From an uncultured Lachnospiraceae bacterium (GTDB lineage Bacteria > Bacillota > Clostridia > Lachnospirales > Lachnospiraceae), in contig CAMWSA010000067.1 in the NCBI GenBank assembly GCA_947176785.1, positions 1-12,080 of the forward strand: a DNA stretch of 12,080 bases. The letters are read 5' to 3'. The position numbers and the translations under genes were made by a program. Below are positions 1 through 7,656 of the stretch, one piece after another; position 1 is the first letter of the stretch; each line of letters opens with the position of its first letter. The notes under the pieces were generated by a model. That model had not been told where the DNA came from. It ran no database searches and was given only the letters and a program-made list of their open reading frames with translations.

Positions 1-441
1 GGAAAGACACAAGGAAATAAGTTTGGAAGTAATCTTCTGGAAATGGCAGGAAAAGATGAGAAAATCATTTTAGAATTGGGGCATGTACCAAATGGAGAAA
101 TGGAGGCATATCTTCGAGCCAGTGATGTTCTGGTTCTGCCATATGACAAGACAAGCAGTATGAACTCAGGCGCTATGATTATGGCGTTTTCGTATGAAAG
201 AACTGTCATAGTTCCCAGAATTGCAATGGCAGAAGATATTCCTGGAAATGAAATGGCATTTATATATGATTATTTGACGAAAGAGGGGAATTATGAGGCA
301 CTAAAAGCGGAGATGAAGAGGGCGTATAACATGGGGCGTGTGCGTTTAATCCGTATGGGGACTAAGGCAAAAGAATATGTGGATAAATTCAATGGTAAAC
401 TTCAAATCGTGGCTGCTTTGCGAAAAGCAGGCATTATATGA
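1..441 (+). CDS. Glycosyltransferase, GT-B fold C-terminal part (5' truncated)
   Basis: The frame is open from base 1, so the gene begins outside the window. The ATG at 43 is most likely an internal methionine and 146 residues are visible. They look like the nucleotide-sugar-binding half of a GT-B glycosyltransferase (GT1/GT4 style): a strand-turn reading LGHVPNGEMEAYLRASDVLV, then VLPYD, a serine/glycine-rich SSMNSGAM segment, and a helix followed by TVIVP. This is the usual order of 'moderately exposed subunit, PY, SGA, PVI' elements in such enzymes. It would transfer a sugar from an activated donor to a growing glycan in the cytoplasm. It stops 21 bases before the WbsX-like gene and shares its frame, so they are probably co-transcribed. 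The acceptor and donor cannot be told, and the catalytic N-terminal half is not visible. Confidence 0.8.
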   Translation, partial: GKTQGNKFGSNLLEMAGKDEKIILELGHVPNGEMEAYLRASDVLVLPYDKTSSMNSGAMIMAFSYERTVIVPRIAMAEDIPGNEMAFIYDYLTKEGNYEALKAEMKRAYNMGRVRLIRMGTKAKEYVDKFNGKLQIVAALRKAGII

Positions 442-462
442 GATTGAGAAGAGGATAACAGT

Positions 463-2064
463 ATGGATAAAAGATTGAATTCTATGGCAATGTATTTACC
501 TCAATTTCACAGAGTTCCAGAAAATGATAAATGGTGGGGAGAAGGATTTACAGATTGGACAACTGTGAAAGCAGCAGAAAAGTTGTTTGATGGACATGAG
601 CAGCCAAGAGTGCCCCTGGATGGAAACTATTATAATCTTCTGGACAAGAAAACGTTAGTGTGGCAAGCGGAGCTGGCGCAGAAATACGGAGTAGATGCGT
701 TTTGCTTCTATCATTATTATTTTAGCGACGGCAAAAAGATTTTGGAAAAGCCAATGGAAAACTTATTGGCTTGGAAAGATATAAATATTTCATATTGTTG
801 TTGCTGGGCCAATCAAACGTGGGCACGGACATGGAGCAAGTTATATGAAGCAAACGCCTGGTCGGAAAAGTTTGAACCGAATGAGGATGGCACAAATCCT
901 GTGTTACTTAAGCAAGAATATGGGGGACGACTGGAATGGGAAAAACATTTCAGCTATTTATTACCTTTTTTCCTGGACGAACGCTATGTAAAAATAGATA
1001 ATAAACCGGTTTTTCTGATCTATATGCCAGAGGACATATCAGAATTGGCGGAAATGTTGGAATGTTGGAATGCTCTTATTTTAAAACACAATTTTGATGG
1101 AATTTATGTTATAGGAGTAAATAGTATAAAGCTGCTGCCGGGTATATCAGCCCGGCTGTTTCAAGGCCCTAATGCATACAGGTTGCCATTGATAGCTGGC
1201 AGAACTGTTAAAGAGATATGGAAGAATGGCGTAAATATATATGATTATCAAGACTGCTGGAAGAACGCAGTGAATCTAAGGAATGCTGACCACTTAAAGA
1301 CATATTATGGTGGATTTGTAGATTATGACAATACCCCCCGAAAGGGAAAACTGGGAGTGAGTGCCGGCGGAGTCTCCCCTGATAGCTTTGGGGAAAATTT
1401 GTATAAACTGGCGATAAAGAATATAGTGCTGGGGAATGAGTGGCTTTTTATTAATGCATGGAATGAGTGGGGGGAAGGAAACTATTTGGAACCGGATGAA
1501 AAGAATAAATTCCAATTCCTTGAAAAAGTTCAGGATGTAATGGAACGATGCAATGCTCCACAGTTGGATGTGCAGAAAGAGTGGAACAATATCAGTGAGC
1601 AAATCACCGAGGATAACGACACAACAGAACTATTAAAAATGGTGGATAAGTATAGAAGCTTATATAAGGTGTTGAATCTCTGGCTGACCTTGAAGGAGCG
1701 CAATATATATCTACAGGACTATTTTCTGGAGAGGGGGTTTGGTAAAGCTCTGATTTACGGAATGGCAGAATTGGGAAAGCATTTATATGAGGAATTGGGA
1801 CAGGGCAAACTTAAGGTGGTGGGAGCTCTTGATCGACGACAGGGACTCACCTATAAAGATTTAACCTTTTACTGTATAGATGAAGAACTTCCGGAATGCG
1901 ATGTTGTCATTGTGACGGTGATACAGGATTTTGATGCGATCAAAGGAATGTTACAAGAGAAAACAAGCGCTGAAATTGTCTCACTGGTTAATGTCGTGAA
2001 TGGCATTGCCGAAGAAATTGGCGAGGATAAACCCGGATACCAGCAAACGCCTGTGGAGGGGTAG
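463..2064 (+). CDS. WbsX-family (GH99-like) glycan enzyme with C-terminal Rossmann-like domain
   Basis: The protein has 533 residues. Residues 1-360 match the WbsX/glycoside hydrolase 99-like family seen in O-antigen and capsule clusters: YLPQFH (11-16), WWGEGFTDW (24-32), QPRVP (47-51), FCFYHYYF (80-87), CWANQTWARTW (114-124) and NAWNEWGEGNYLEP (331-344). Family members are annotated as glycosyltransferases or endo-acting glycosidases, and the reaction is not settled. A linker with a helical, charged stretch (about 385-420) leads to a Rossmann-like module at about 426-512, with IYGMAELGKHLYEEL as the glycine-loop region (431-445). Similar modules occur in three downstream proteins. The start is supported by AGAGG (450-454), 8 bases upstream, and an in-frame stop at 439-441. 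The last 20 residues are proline/glycine-rich and look non-domain. The frame after the stop is discussed separately because a coding-like tail follows in another frame. Confidence 0.88.
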   Translation: MDKRLNSMAMYLPQFHRVPENDKWWGEGFTDWTTVKAAEKLFDGHEQPRVPLDGNYYNLLDKKTLVWQAELAQKYGVDAFCFYHYYFSDGKKILEKPMENLLAWKDINISYCCCWANQTWARTWSKLYEANAWSEKFEPNEDGTNPVLLKQEYGGRLEWEKHFSYLLPFFLDERYVKIDNKPVFLIYMPEDISELAEMLECWNALILKHNFDGIYVIGVNSIKLLPGISARLFQGPNAYRLPLIAGRTVKEIWKNGVNIYDYQDCWKNAVNLRNADHLKTYYGGFVDYDNTPRKGKLGVSAGGVSPDSFGENLYKLAIKNIVLGNEWLFINAWNEWGEGNYLEPDEKNKFQFLEKVQDVMERCNAPQLDVQKEWNNISEQITEDNDTTELLKMVDKYRSLYKVLNLWLTLKERNIYLQDYFLERGFGKALIYGMAELGKHLYEELGQGKLKVVGALDRRQGLTYKDLTFYCIDEELPECDVVIVTVIQDFDAIKGMLQEKTSAEIVSLVNVVNGIAEEIGEDKPGYQQTPVEG

Positions 2065-2228
2065 CATACTTAAAAGGAAGAAGGGACTTGTATGGCTTGC
2101 AAAATGAAGAGGGGGAAGTGTCCAGGGAGGAGAAAAATGATGGACGAACCATTAAGGAGAAAGTGACCAAGATGGCGCAGGATTCCCGGAGCAAAAAAGA
2201 ACTTGACAGAGAAAGGCTGTTCATATAA
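2031..2228 (+). other. Coding-like open stretch without clear start, possible frameshifted tail or gene remnant
   Basis: In the third forward frame the sequence is open from after a TAA at 2028-2030 to a TAA at 2226-2228. The codons are strongly purine-first, many of them GAA, GAG, GTG and GGG. The conceptual peptide is highly charged and helical, with segments such as YLKGRRDLYGLQNEEGEV and TIKEKVTKMAQDSRSKKELD. There is no ATG at its beginning; a TTG at 2088 behind a purine-rich AGAAGG is the only weak start. Adding one G to the GGGG at 2058-2061 would fuse it to the WbsX-like gene and lengthen that protein by about 55 residues. It may be a frameshifted C-terminus, a decayed gene, or only a chance open frame in purine-rich DNA. 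I do not recognise the peptide. Confidence 0.25.
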
Positions 2229-2229
2229 T
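2203..2229 (+). promoter_or_regulatory. Candidate sigma-A promoter for the 2329 gene
   Basis: TTGACA at 2203-2208 and TATAAT at 2224-2229 both match the vegetative consensus exactly, but the spacer is 15 bases rather than the usual 17, which normally weakens a promoter. It would start transcription near 2236 and leave a leader of roughly 93 bases before the GTG at 2329. It sits in the largest gap of the window, where a new transcript for the downstream genes would be expected. No terminator hairpin is visible between 2065 and 2200, so read-through from upstream is also likely. Confidence 0.45.
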
Positions 2230-2311
2230 CTGAGAGAAGGTACTGGACTCTGTTCCGCACTTTGATTAGATGAAGGGGAAAGATAATCCTAAATAGAGAA
2301 AAACATATTTT

Positions 2312-2331
2312 GAGGAGATTCTTAGAGCGTG
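2312..2331 (+). promoter_or_regulatory. Ribosome binding site fixing the GTG start at 2329
   Basis: GAGGAG at 2312-2317 lies 11 bases before GTG 2329-2331. An in-frame TAG at 2323-2325 prevents any longer protein. The next in-frame methionine is residue 51, inside the Rossmann-like domain, so GTG is the only reasonable start. Confidence 0.75.
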
Positions 2332-4419
2332 AATATAGACGACTGGGTGAGGAATAGACATAGCGGTATCATTATTTTTGGCAGTGGACAGCGGGGAAAA
2401 AGAGTCCAGGGATATGCATCTAGAATAGGCTTAAATATTGAAGCGTTCTGTGATAACAATCCTGAGGAATGGGGAAAAATGATAGAGGGTGTAAAAGTTC
2501 TTTCTGTGGCGGAATTGGATCAACGTGGCAGGGATTGCATCATTGTCATTGCAAATAAGTCAAGTGCGCTTGATATTTACACACAGCTTGAGCGTATGGG
2601 ATTCCGAAATCTGATATTTGACTATAGTCTGTTTTTTTGCATAGGATTGGATTTTTCTTTAGAACTGGAAGATGGGGCGATGGAGTGTTGTGTGCCAGAG
2701 GAAACAGAAGAGATTTTGATTGTAGTTGATGATATAAATTATACGAAGCTGCAGTCCGCAAGATGTATGGCAAGCATTCGGCATTCTAAAGGTAAATTAT
2801 CCTGTAAGGTTATCAGGCTGACTGAAATTCAGAAAAACCAATCCGCCGATGCGGTAATTATCGTCAGTGCCGGGTCTGTATTTGAAGGATCTAGTATTGT
2901 AAGATTATATGAAACATGGAGACGGGATCAGGACAAAATCATTATATCAAAGATTCTTTCGCGGGAATTAAGTACATTAAGCTCTGGATTTTCCATATAT
3001 CATACAGATATACTGAAATGTGAATCAGCTGGAGAGCGGTTTGATGCGCCAGAGGTCAATTATGTAAAGCGAAGGGATATGGCGGTTCCGGATGGTATGA
3101 TAATGAGTGGATATTGGTGGCAGCTGTTACAAACGGAATTGGGCGAAACCAATGGATCCATTTTGGATATACTGAAAAGTCTGGTGCAGGGAGGAAAACA
3201 GATTGATTTTCTATATCAGCCACAGTCTATAGTAGTGAGTACAAATGAATATCCATCCGAGTTGGAATGTAGGGGGATGCATGGGGGGGGGCAAAAAAGG
3301 GATATTGTACTTGTGTTTGATGCCATGGTGGCACGGTTTGACAGTAATGCAGGTCACAGGGCGACAAAGGAATATATAGATATTCTTCTTGAAATCAATC
3401 CGCATCTTATTTATATTCCCGATAACTATTTGTATGAGGAGAAGTATACCCCTTATTATCAGCAAATGGGAATAATGGTGATCTATGGATGTGAATGGGA
3501 CTGCCACCTTGTAAAAAAGCTGAGAGGGTATATTAATGATGTCATATATGTGTTTATTAACAGACCGCAGGTTGCTCAACGTTATGTTGATTTATTGAGA
3601 GCATTAAAACCCACTGTTTTTATATCACATTTTGGCCATGATATACATTTCTTGCGGCTTATGCGCGAGGCGCAGGTGACCGAAGATAAGGAGATCTTGC
3701 TGGAGGCGGAAAAATATAAGGAGATGGAACTCGGGCTGTTAGATAAAGTAGATGTATCGGGCTACCCAAGCAAATATGAGGTAGAGTATTTAAGGAGTTT
3801 TAATTCCCATGCCTGCATTGAATATTACCCGCTATATTTCTTTGAGAACAGGGAAGTGACAAGCCGCAGTACAGATAGCAAAGGGCTTTTGTTTGTGGGA
3901 AGCTTCGGACATCATCCGAATGTAGACGCTGTCAGATGGCTTATAACAGAGATTATGCCGAAAGTATGGGAAAGATTATGTGATATCCCGGTTTATATTA
4001 TAGGAGCAGCTCCGCCTGCGGAACTGCAGATGGCTGAATCCGACAATGTCAGGTTTTGCGGATTTGTAGAAGAAAATGAGTTGCCAAAATATTATGGGCG
4101 ATGCCGAATGGCAGTTGCTCCGCTTCGCTATGGCGCAGGGATGAAAGGAAAAGTATTGGAGGCAATGTATTATGGTACACCAATTCTCACTACTTCCATA
4201 GGGGCCGAGGGCCTTGAAGGCAATACAGGTGTCATGATTGCAGACAGCGCACGGGAATTTGCAGACTGCATCATAGAGAGTTATAATAATGCAGAGTGCC
4301 TGACCAGATTATCCTGGATAGAACAGGCATATATTTCAGAAAACTTTAGTAAAAAGCAGCTTATGGATATGCTTCATAAGCAGATAGCCTTGGCAATAAA
4401 AAAACAGAGGAGGGGTTAA
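2329..4419 (+). CDS. Rossmann-like / degenerate GT2 / GT4 multidomain glycosyltransferase
   Basis: The protein has 696 residues in three parts. Residues 11-99 are a Rossmann-like module with IIIFGSGQRGKR (14-25) and a following acidic AFCDNNPE. Residues 128-305 resemble a GT2 fold by layout: VSAGSVFE (179-186) sits where active GT2 enzymes carry NND-type residues, and a segment ending in FLYQPQSIVV (294-303) matches the end of the GT2 domain in the next gene. The metal-binding and base motifs are absent, so this part is probably inactive. Residues 324-690 are a GT4 glycosyltransferase: FDSNAGHRATKEYI (337-350), SHFGHDIHFLRL (433-444), GSFGHHPNVDAV (524-535) and LRYGAGMKGKVLEA (599-612), the last giving the nucleotide-sugar-binding E-A region. 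It should add a sugar to a glycan in the cytoplasm. A G9 run encodes Gly319-321 in the linker. Stop and next start are 6 bases apart. Confidence 0.85.
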   Translation: MNIDDWVRNRHSGIIIFGSGQRGKRVQGYASRIGLNIEAFCDNNPEEWGKMIEGVKVLSVAELDQRGRDCIIVIANKSSALDIYTQLERMGFRNLIFDYSLFFCIGLDFSLELEDGAMECCVPEETEEILIVVDDINYTKLQSARCMASIRHSKGKLSCKVIRLTEIQKNQSADAVIIVSAGSVFEGSSIVRLYETWRRDQDKIIISKILSRELSTLSSGFSIYHTDILKCESAGERFDAPEVNYVKRRDMAVPDGMIMSGYWWQLLQTELGETNGSILDILKSLVQGGKQIDFLYQPQSIVVSTNEYPSELECRGMHGGGQKRDIVLVFDAMVARFDSNAGHRATKEYIDILLEINPHLIYIPDNYLYEEKYTPYYQQMGIMVIYGCEWDCHLVKKLRGYINDVIYVFINRPQVAQRYVDLLRALKPTVFISHFGHDIHFLRLMREAQVTEDKEILLEAEKYKEMELGLLDKVDVSGYPSKYEVEYLRSFNSHACIEYYPLYFFENREVTSRSTDSKGLLFVGSFGHHPNVDAVRWLITEIMPKVWERLCDIPVYIIGAAPPAELQMAESDNVRFCGFVEENELPKYYGRCRMAVAPLRYGAGMKGKVLEAMYYGTPILTTSIGAEGLEGNTGVMIADSAREFADCIIESYNNAECLTRLSWIEQAYISENFSKKQLMDMLHKQIALAIKKQRRG
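3283..3291 (+). repeat. Poly-G tract (G9) inside coding sequence
   Basis: Nine consecutive G encode three glycines at the junction between the degenerate GT2 and GT4 domains, and six A follow after one C (3293-3298). Other G runs I noticed in the window reach only six. Loss of one G would bring a stop at 3377-3379, and gain of one G a stop at 3318-3320. Either change removes the whole GT4 domain. Confidence 0.9.
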
Positions 4420-4425
4420 AGAAAG

Positions 4426-7400
4426 ATGGGCATGAAAGACATGACAGAAAAAGAGTATTGCTTGAGCATTTTTGAAGAGAAGTTTTGCAAGATTAAAGGG
4501 GAAAGGATAGCGCTATATGGCAGTGGTATCAATGTCAAGGCTATACTGGATAGTTTCCCGGACTATCGGTTTGAGTGCGTGGTGGATGACCACTGGGATA
4601 AAAGATATATCAGAGGCAAATATGTTGCCAACATGACAGATTTTCTGATGCTGGGAATTAAAAAATTAATTATTGCTGCGCGAACGGAATCCGCTTTGGA
4701 AGTATTTAAGCGAATATGTTCCTTGTGCTTAGACAATGACATAATGGTATATGATATGTATGGTAACAGCATGTATGATATCTATCGAACAGTATTGAGC
4801 AAAAAGGTTAATTATCCCAATTGCACTTATGAAAATTTGTTGGATGAGATTGATAAGCATGATATTATAAGTTTTGATATAGACCGTACACTTATTGTAG
4901 CCAGACACCTGTATGCATATGACTTTTTTAAGGAGGCTGGCGCAGAACTGGCTAACCAGGGAATAGTCATAAAAAATTTTGCTGAGAAAATCAGTAAGCT
5001 GCAAGCGGAAAACACATTGATCTGTCAAAGGGAAATCTATGCGTTGCTGGGGAAAGCAGAGAAGCTGAATTCCATTGAGATAGATAAAATGATTCAGATT
5101 GTGGTAAGCCAGTTTGAAGAGTTTTTTTACGTCAGGAAACAGATTGTAGATGCGCTGTCCTATGCCGTAAAACAAGGAAAAAAAGTATCTATAATAGAAG
5201 ATATGCAGGAATACAGACTGACTAAAGAGTCTCTGTCAGAACTCCTGGAAAAGTTGGGAATATCGGGTTATGATAGTATAATTACCAGTTCTGAATATAA
5301 AAAGAATAAGTTTACTGGACTCTACCGCATTTTAAAGGAAATGTATGGAGAGGGAAAATATCTGCACATTGGAGACCACATAGAGAGTGACATTATTGCA
5401 ACGCAGGTGATAGGGATAGACTCTTTTTTGATATATCGTCCTTTTGAAATTAACCAGATGATGGGAGAGGTTACGGTATCGAAAGAGAATCTTGATAATG
5501 CAATGATACGAAAAGTTCTGGATCAATATATAGAGGCAGCTTATAAAAATGTATGCTTTGTTTCAGATATGGCAGAAATGTCGAGTAGGGCAAAGGCTTT
5601 GGAAAACAGATTGAAAATGTTGAAAGCCCACTTCAAGAGTGATGCGGAGAAAGTGACTTATGAACCTGTATTATTTGATCCCATCATCACGGATACTGAT
5701 ATAGAAAGCTATCCAAAACTAACATTCAAAACGTGGGAAAAACCAATGGTATCAATCATCATTCCTGTGTATAATCAGTTTGGGTATACTTACAATTGTC
5801 TGAGGTCTATCTCTGAACATTCAGGGGATATTCCGTACGAGGTAATTGTTGCAGATGACTGTTCTACGGATCAGGTTAAAGAATTGGAAACGGTAGTCCA
5901 CGGAATAACAGTAATACATAATGAGAAAAATCTGCGCTTTCTGCTAAATTGTAATAATGCCGCAAAGAGAGCCAGAGGCGAGTACATTCTATTTTTGAAC
6001 AATGATACACAGGTTCAGCCAGAATGGCTTGAGCCGTTGGTTGATATATTTGAAAGCAGAGAAGATGTAGGGATGGTGGGATCAAAGTTAGTTTATCCGG
6101 ACGGACATCTCCAGGAGGCGGGGGGCATCCTGTGGAAAGATGGGAGTGCATGGAATTATGGGAATATGAAAAACCCGGAAGACCCGGAATACTCATATTT
6201 AAAAGAGGCAGACTATGTCTCGGGAGCTGCAATTATGATAAGGGCGTCTATCTGGGAAGCGATAGGTGGGTTTGACGAGCGGTTTATTCCTGCATACTAT
6301 GAGGATACGGATCTGGCTTTTGAAGTACGTAAGCATGGGTATAAAGTTATGATGCATCCGGCATCTGTAGTGGTGCACTTTGAAGGAATGTCCAATGGAA
6401 AAGATACTTCGACAGGGCTTAAAGCCTATCAGGTTCAAAACCAGAAGAAGTTTTATGAAAAGTGGGAAGCCGTTTTAGAGGAAGAGCATTTTCCAAATGG
6501 TCAAAGCGTATATCTGGCGAAAGACAGAGGACAGACAAGAAAGCAAATTCTGGTAGTGGATCACTATGTTCCTAATTATGATAGGGATGCAGGAGGTAGA
6601 TGCACTTATATGTATCTGAAAATGTTCTTGAAAATGGGCTTCAAAGTAACGTTTATAGGAGATAATTTTGCCAAGCCGGAGCCATATACATCTATGTTAA
6701 ACGCATTGGGCGTTGAAATATTATATGGAAATTTTTATTACAATAACTGGCAGAGTTGGCTGGAAGAGAACCTGCACTACTTTGATTATATCTATTTGCA
6801 GAGACCGCATATTTCCATTAAGTACATGGATTTGGTAAAAGAATATGCCCGGGGCAAGGTGTTTTATTTTGCACATGACCTTCACCATGTGCGCTTATAC
6901 AGGGATTATCTCTTGAATGGCGATAAAAAGGCATTGGAAGATTCGGAGTACTGGAAGAAAATAGAATTGGAGTTATTTGATAAGGCAGATGTGGGACATG
7001 TTGTTGGGTCATACGAACAAGGCGTTATACAGAAAGAGTTTCCCGACAAGCCGATTCGTAATATTCCGCTATATATCTATGATGAGTTTCCGGAAAAACT
7101 GGAAAAAGATTTTGCCAGAAGAAACGATATTTTATACGTGGGGGGATTTGGGCATCCGCCTAATGTTGATGCAGTGTTGTGGTTTGCCAAAGAAGTCTTT
7201 CCAAAAATTGTAGCAGCATATCCGGATATTGTGTGGCATATCGTGGGCGGCAAAGCAACGGATGAAATCAGGTCACTGGCGTGCAGGAATATTGTGCTGG
7301 AAGGATTTGTATCGGATGAAGAGTTGGAGGCATTGTATAGAAAGTGCAGACTTGCAGTAGTGCCATTGAGATATGGGGCCGGTGTCAAGGGAAAAGTAGT

Positions 7401-7656
7401 TGAAGCTTCCTACTATCAAATTCCGATGGTGACTACCTCTATTGGCGGAGAAGGGCTTGATGGGGCGATGCATTCTTTTGTGGTTGAGGATGATGCCGGA
7501 AAGATGGCGCAAAGGATTGTGGAATTATACACTGATTTCACAGAGTTAAGGAAAATGTCGGATGCAGGCAGAAGTTTTATTGAGAATTATTTTACCGCAA
7601 AAGTTGCAGAGAATGTATTGATGGCAGATATGCAAGAGGTGGAGGACAAGGCGTGA
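4426..7656 (+). CDS. Four-domain protein: Rossmann-like / HAD / GT2 / GT4
   Basis: The protein has 1076 residues. Residues 25-113 are a Rossmann-like module (IALYGSGINVKA, 28-39). Residues 145-340 are a HAD hydrolase: SFDIDRTL (149-156) with Asp151 and Asp153, and HIGDHIESD (314-322) as the acidic motif. The second motif reads SIIEDM (255-260), with Glu where Ser/Thr is usual. Residues 380-400 form a short helical linker. Residues 440-660 are a complete GT2 transferase: VSIIIPVYN, ADDCS (476-480), FLNNDTQVQPEW (523-534) and YYEDTDL (624-630). Residues 705-1070 are GT4, closely parallel to the previous gene: YDRDAGGRCTY, FAHDLHHVRLY (815-825), GGFGHPPNVDAV (906-917) and LRYGAGVKGKVVEA (981-994). 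It probably adds two sugars in succession and may hydrolyse or transfer a phosphate. GAGGAGGGG ending at 4415 lies 10 bases before ATG 4426, inside the end of the preceding gene, implying translational coupling. Confidence 0.9.
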   Translation: MGMKDMTEKEYCLSIFEEKFCKIKGERIALYGSGINVKAILDSFPDYRFECVVDDHWDKRYIRGKYVANMTDFLMLGIKKLIIAARTESALEVFKRICSLCLDNDIMVYDMYGNSMYDIYRTVLSKKVNYPNCTYENLLDEIDKHDIISFDIDRTLIVARHLYAYDFFKEAGAELANQGIVIKNFAEKISKLQAENTLICQREIYALLGKAEKLNSIEIDKMIQIVVSQFEEFFYVRKQIVDALSYAVKQGKKVSIIEDMQEYRLTKESLSELLEKLGISGYDSIITSSEYKKNKFTGLYRILKEMYGEGKYLHIGDHIESDIIATQVIGIDSFLIYRPFEINQMMGEVTVSKENLDNAMIRKVLDQYIEAAYKNVCFVSDMAEMSSRAKALENRLKMLKAHFKSDAEKVTYEPVLFDPIITDTDIESYPKLTFKTWEKPMVSIIIPVYNQFGYTYNCLRSISEHSGDIPYEVIVADDCSTDQVKELETVVHGITVIHNEKNLRFLLNCNNAAKRARGEYILFLNNDTQVQPEWLEPLVDIFESREDVGMVGSKLVYPDGHLQEAGGILWKDGSAWNYGNMKNPEDPEYSYLKEADYVSGAAIMIRASIWEAIGGFDERFIPAYYEDTDLAFEVRKHGYKVMMHPASVVVHFEGMSNGKDTSTGLKAYQVQNQKKFYEKWEAVLEEEHFPNGQSVYLAKDRGQTRKQILVVDHYVPNYDRDAGGRCTYMYLKMFLKMGFKVTFIGDNFAKPEPYTSMLNALGVEILYGNFYYNNWQSWLEENLHYFDYIYLQRPHISIKYMDLVKEYARGKVFYFAHDLHHVRLYRDYLLNGDKKALEDSEYWKKIELELFDKADVGHVVGSYEQGVIQKEFPDKPIRNIPLYIYDEFPEKLEKDFARRNDILYVGGFGHPPNVDAVLWFAKEVFPKIVAAYPDIVWHIVGGKATDEIRSLACRNIVLEGFVSDEELEALYRKCRLAVVPLRYGAGVKGKVVEASYYQIPMVTTSIGGEGLDGAMHSFVVEDDAGKMAQRIVELYTDFTELRKMSDAGRSFIENYFTAKVAENVLMADMQEVEDKA
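7641..7656 (+). promoter_or_regulatory. Ribosome binding site and GTGA start/stop overlap
   Basis: GGAGG at 7641-7645 stands 7 bases before GTG 7653-7655, which overlaps the upstream TGA 7654-7656 as GTGA. This favours the GTG start over the ATG at 7668, which would be 22 bases from the GGAGG, and indicates translational coupling. Confidence 0.7.

Noticed and set aside
43..45. ATG at 43 as a true gene start
   Set aside because: The frame is open upstream to base 1 and the visible protein is only the C-terminal half of a glycosyltransferase, so a start here would give an incomplete enzyme.
1294..1602. Minus-strand open frame opposite the WbsX-like gene, and the other minus-strand open frames across the window
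   Set aside because: They lie opposite well-supported genes with clear motifs, lack domain-like content, and I see no matching operon structure on the minus strand.
2139..2156. Small inverted repeat around GATGGACGAACCATT as a terminator
   Set aside because: The stem is only about six pairs with a wobble and no run of T follows.
1988..2260. Minus-strand 90-residue open frame across the 2065-2328 gap
   Set aside because: It overlaps the end of the WbsX-like gene, is serine/leucine-rich as expected from the complement of purine-rich DNA, and has no visible domain.
6977..7213. Forward open frame of 78 codons inside the large four-domain gene
   Set aside because: It is in a different frame within the strongly conserved GT4 domain and has no features of its own.
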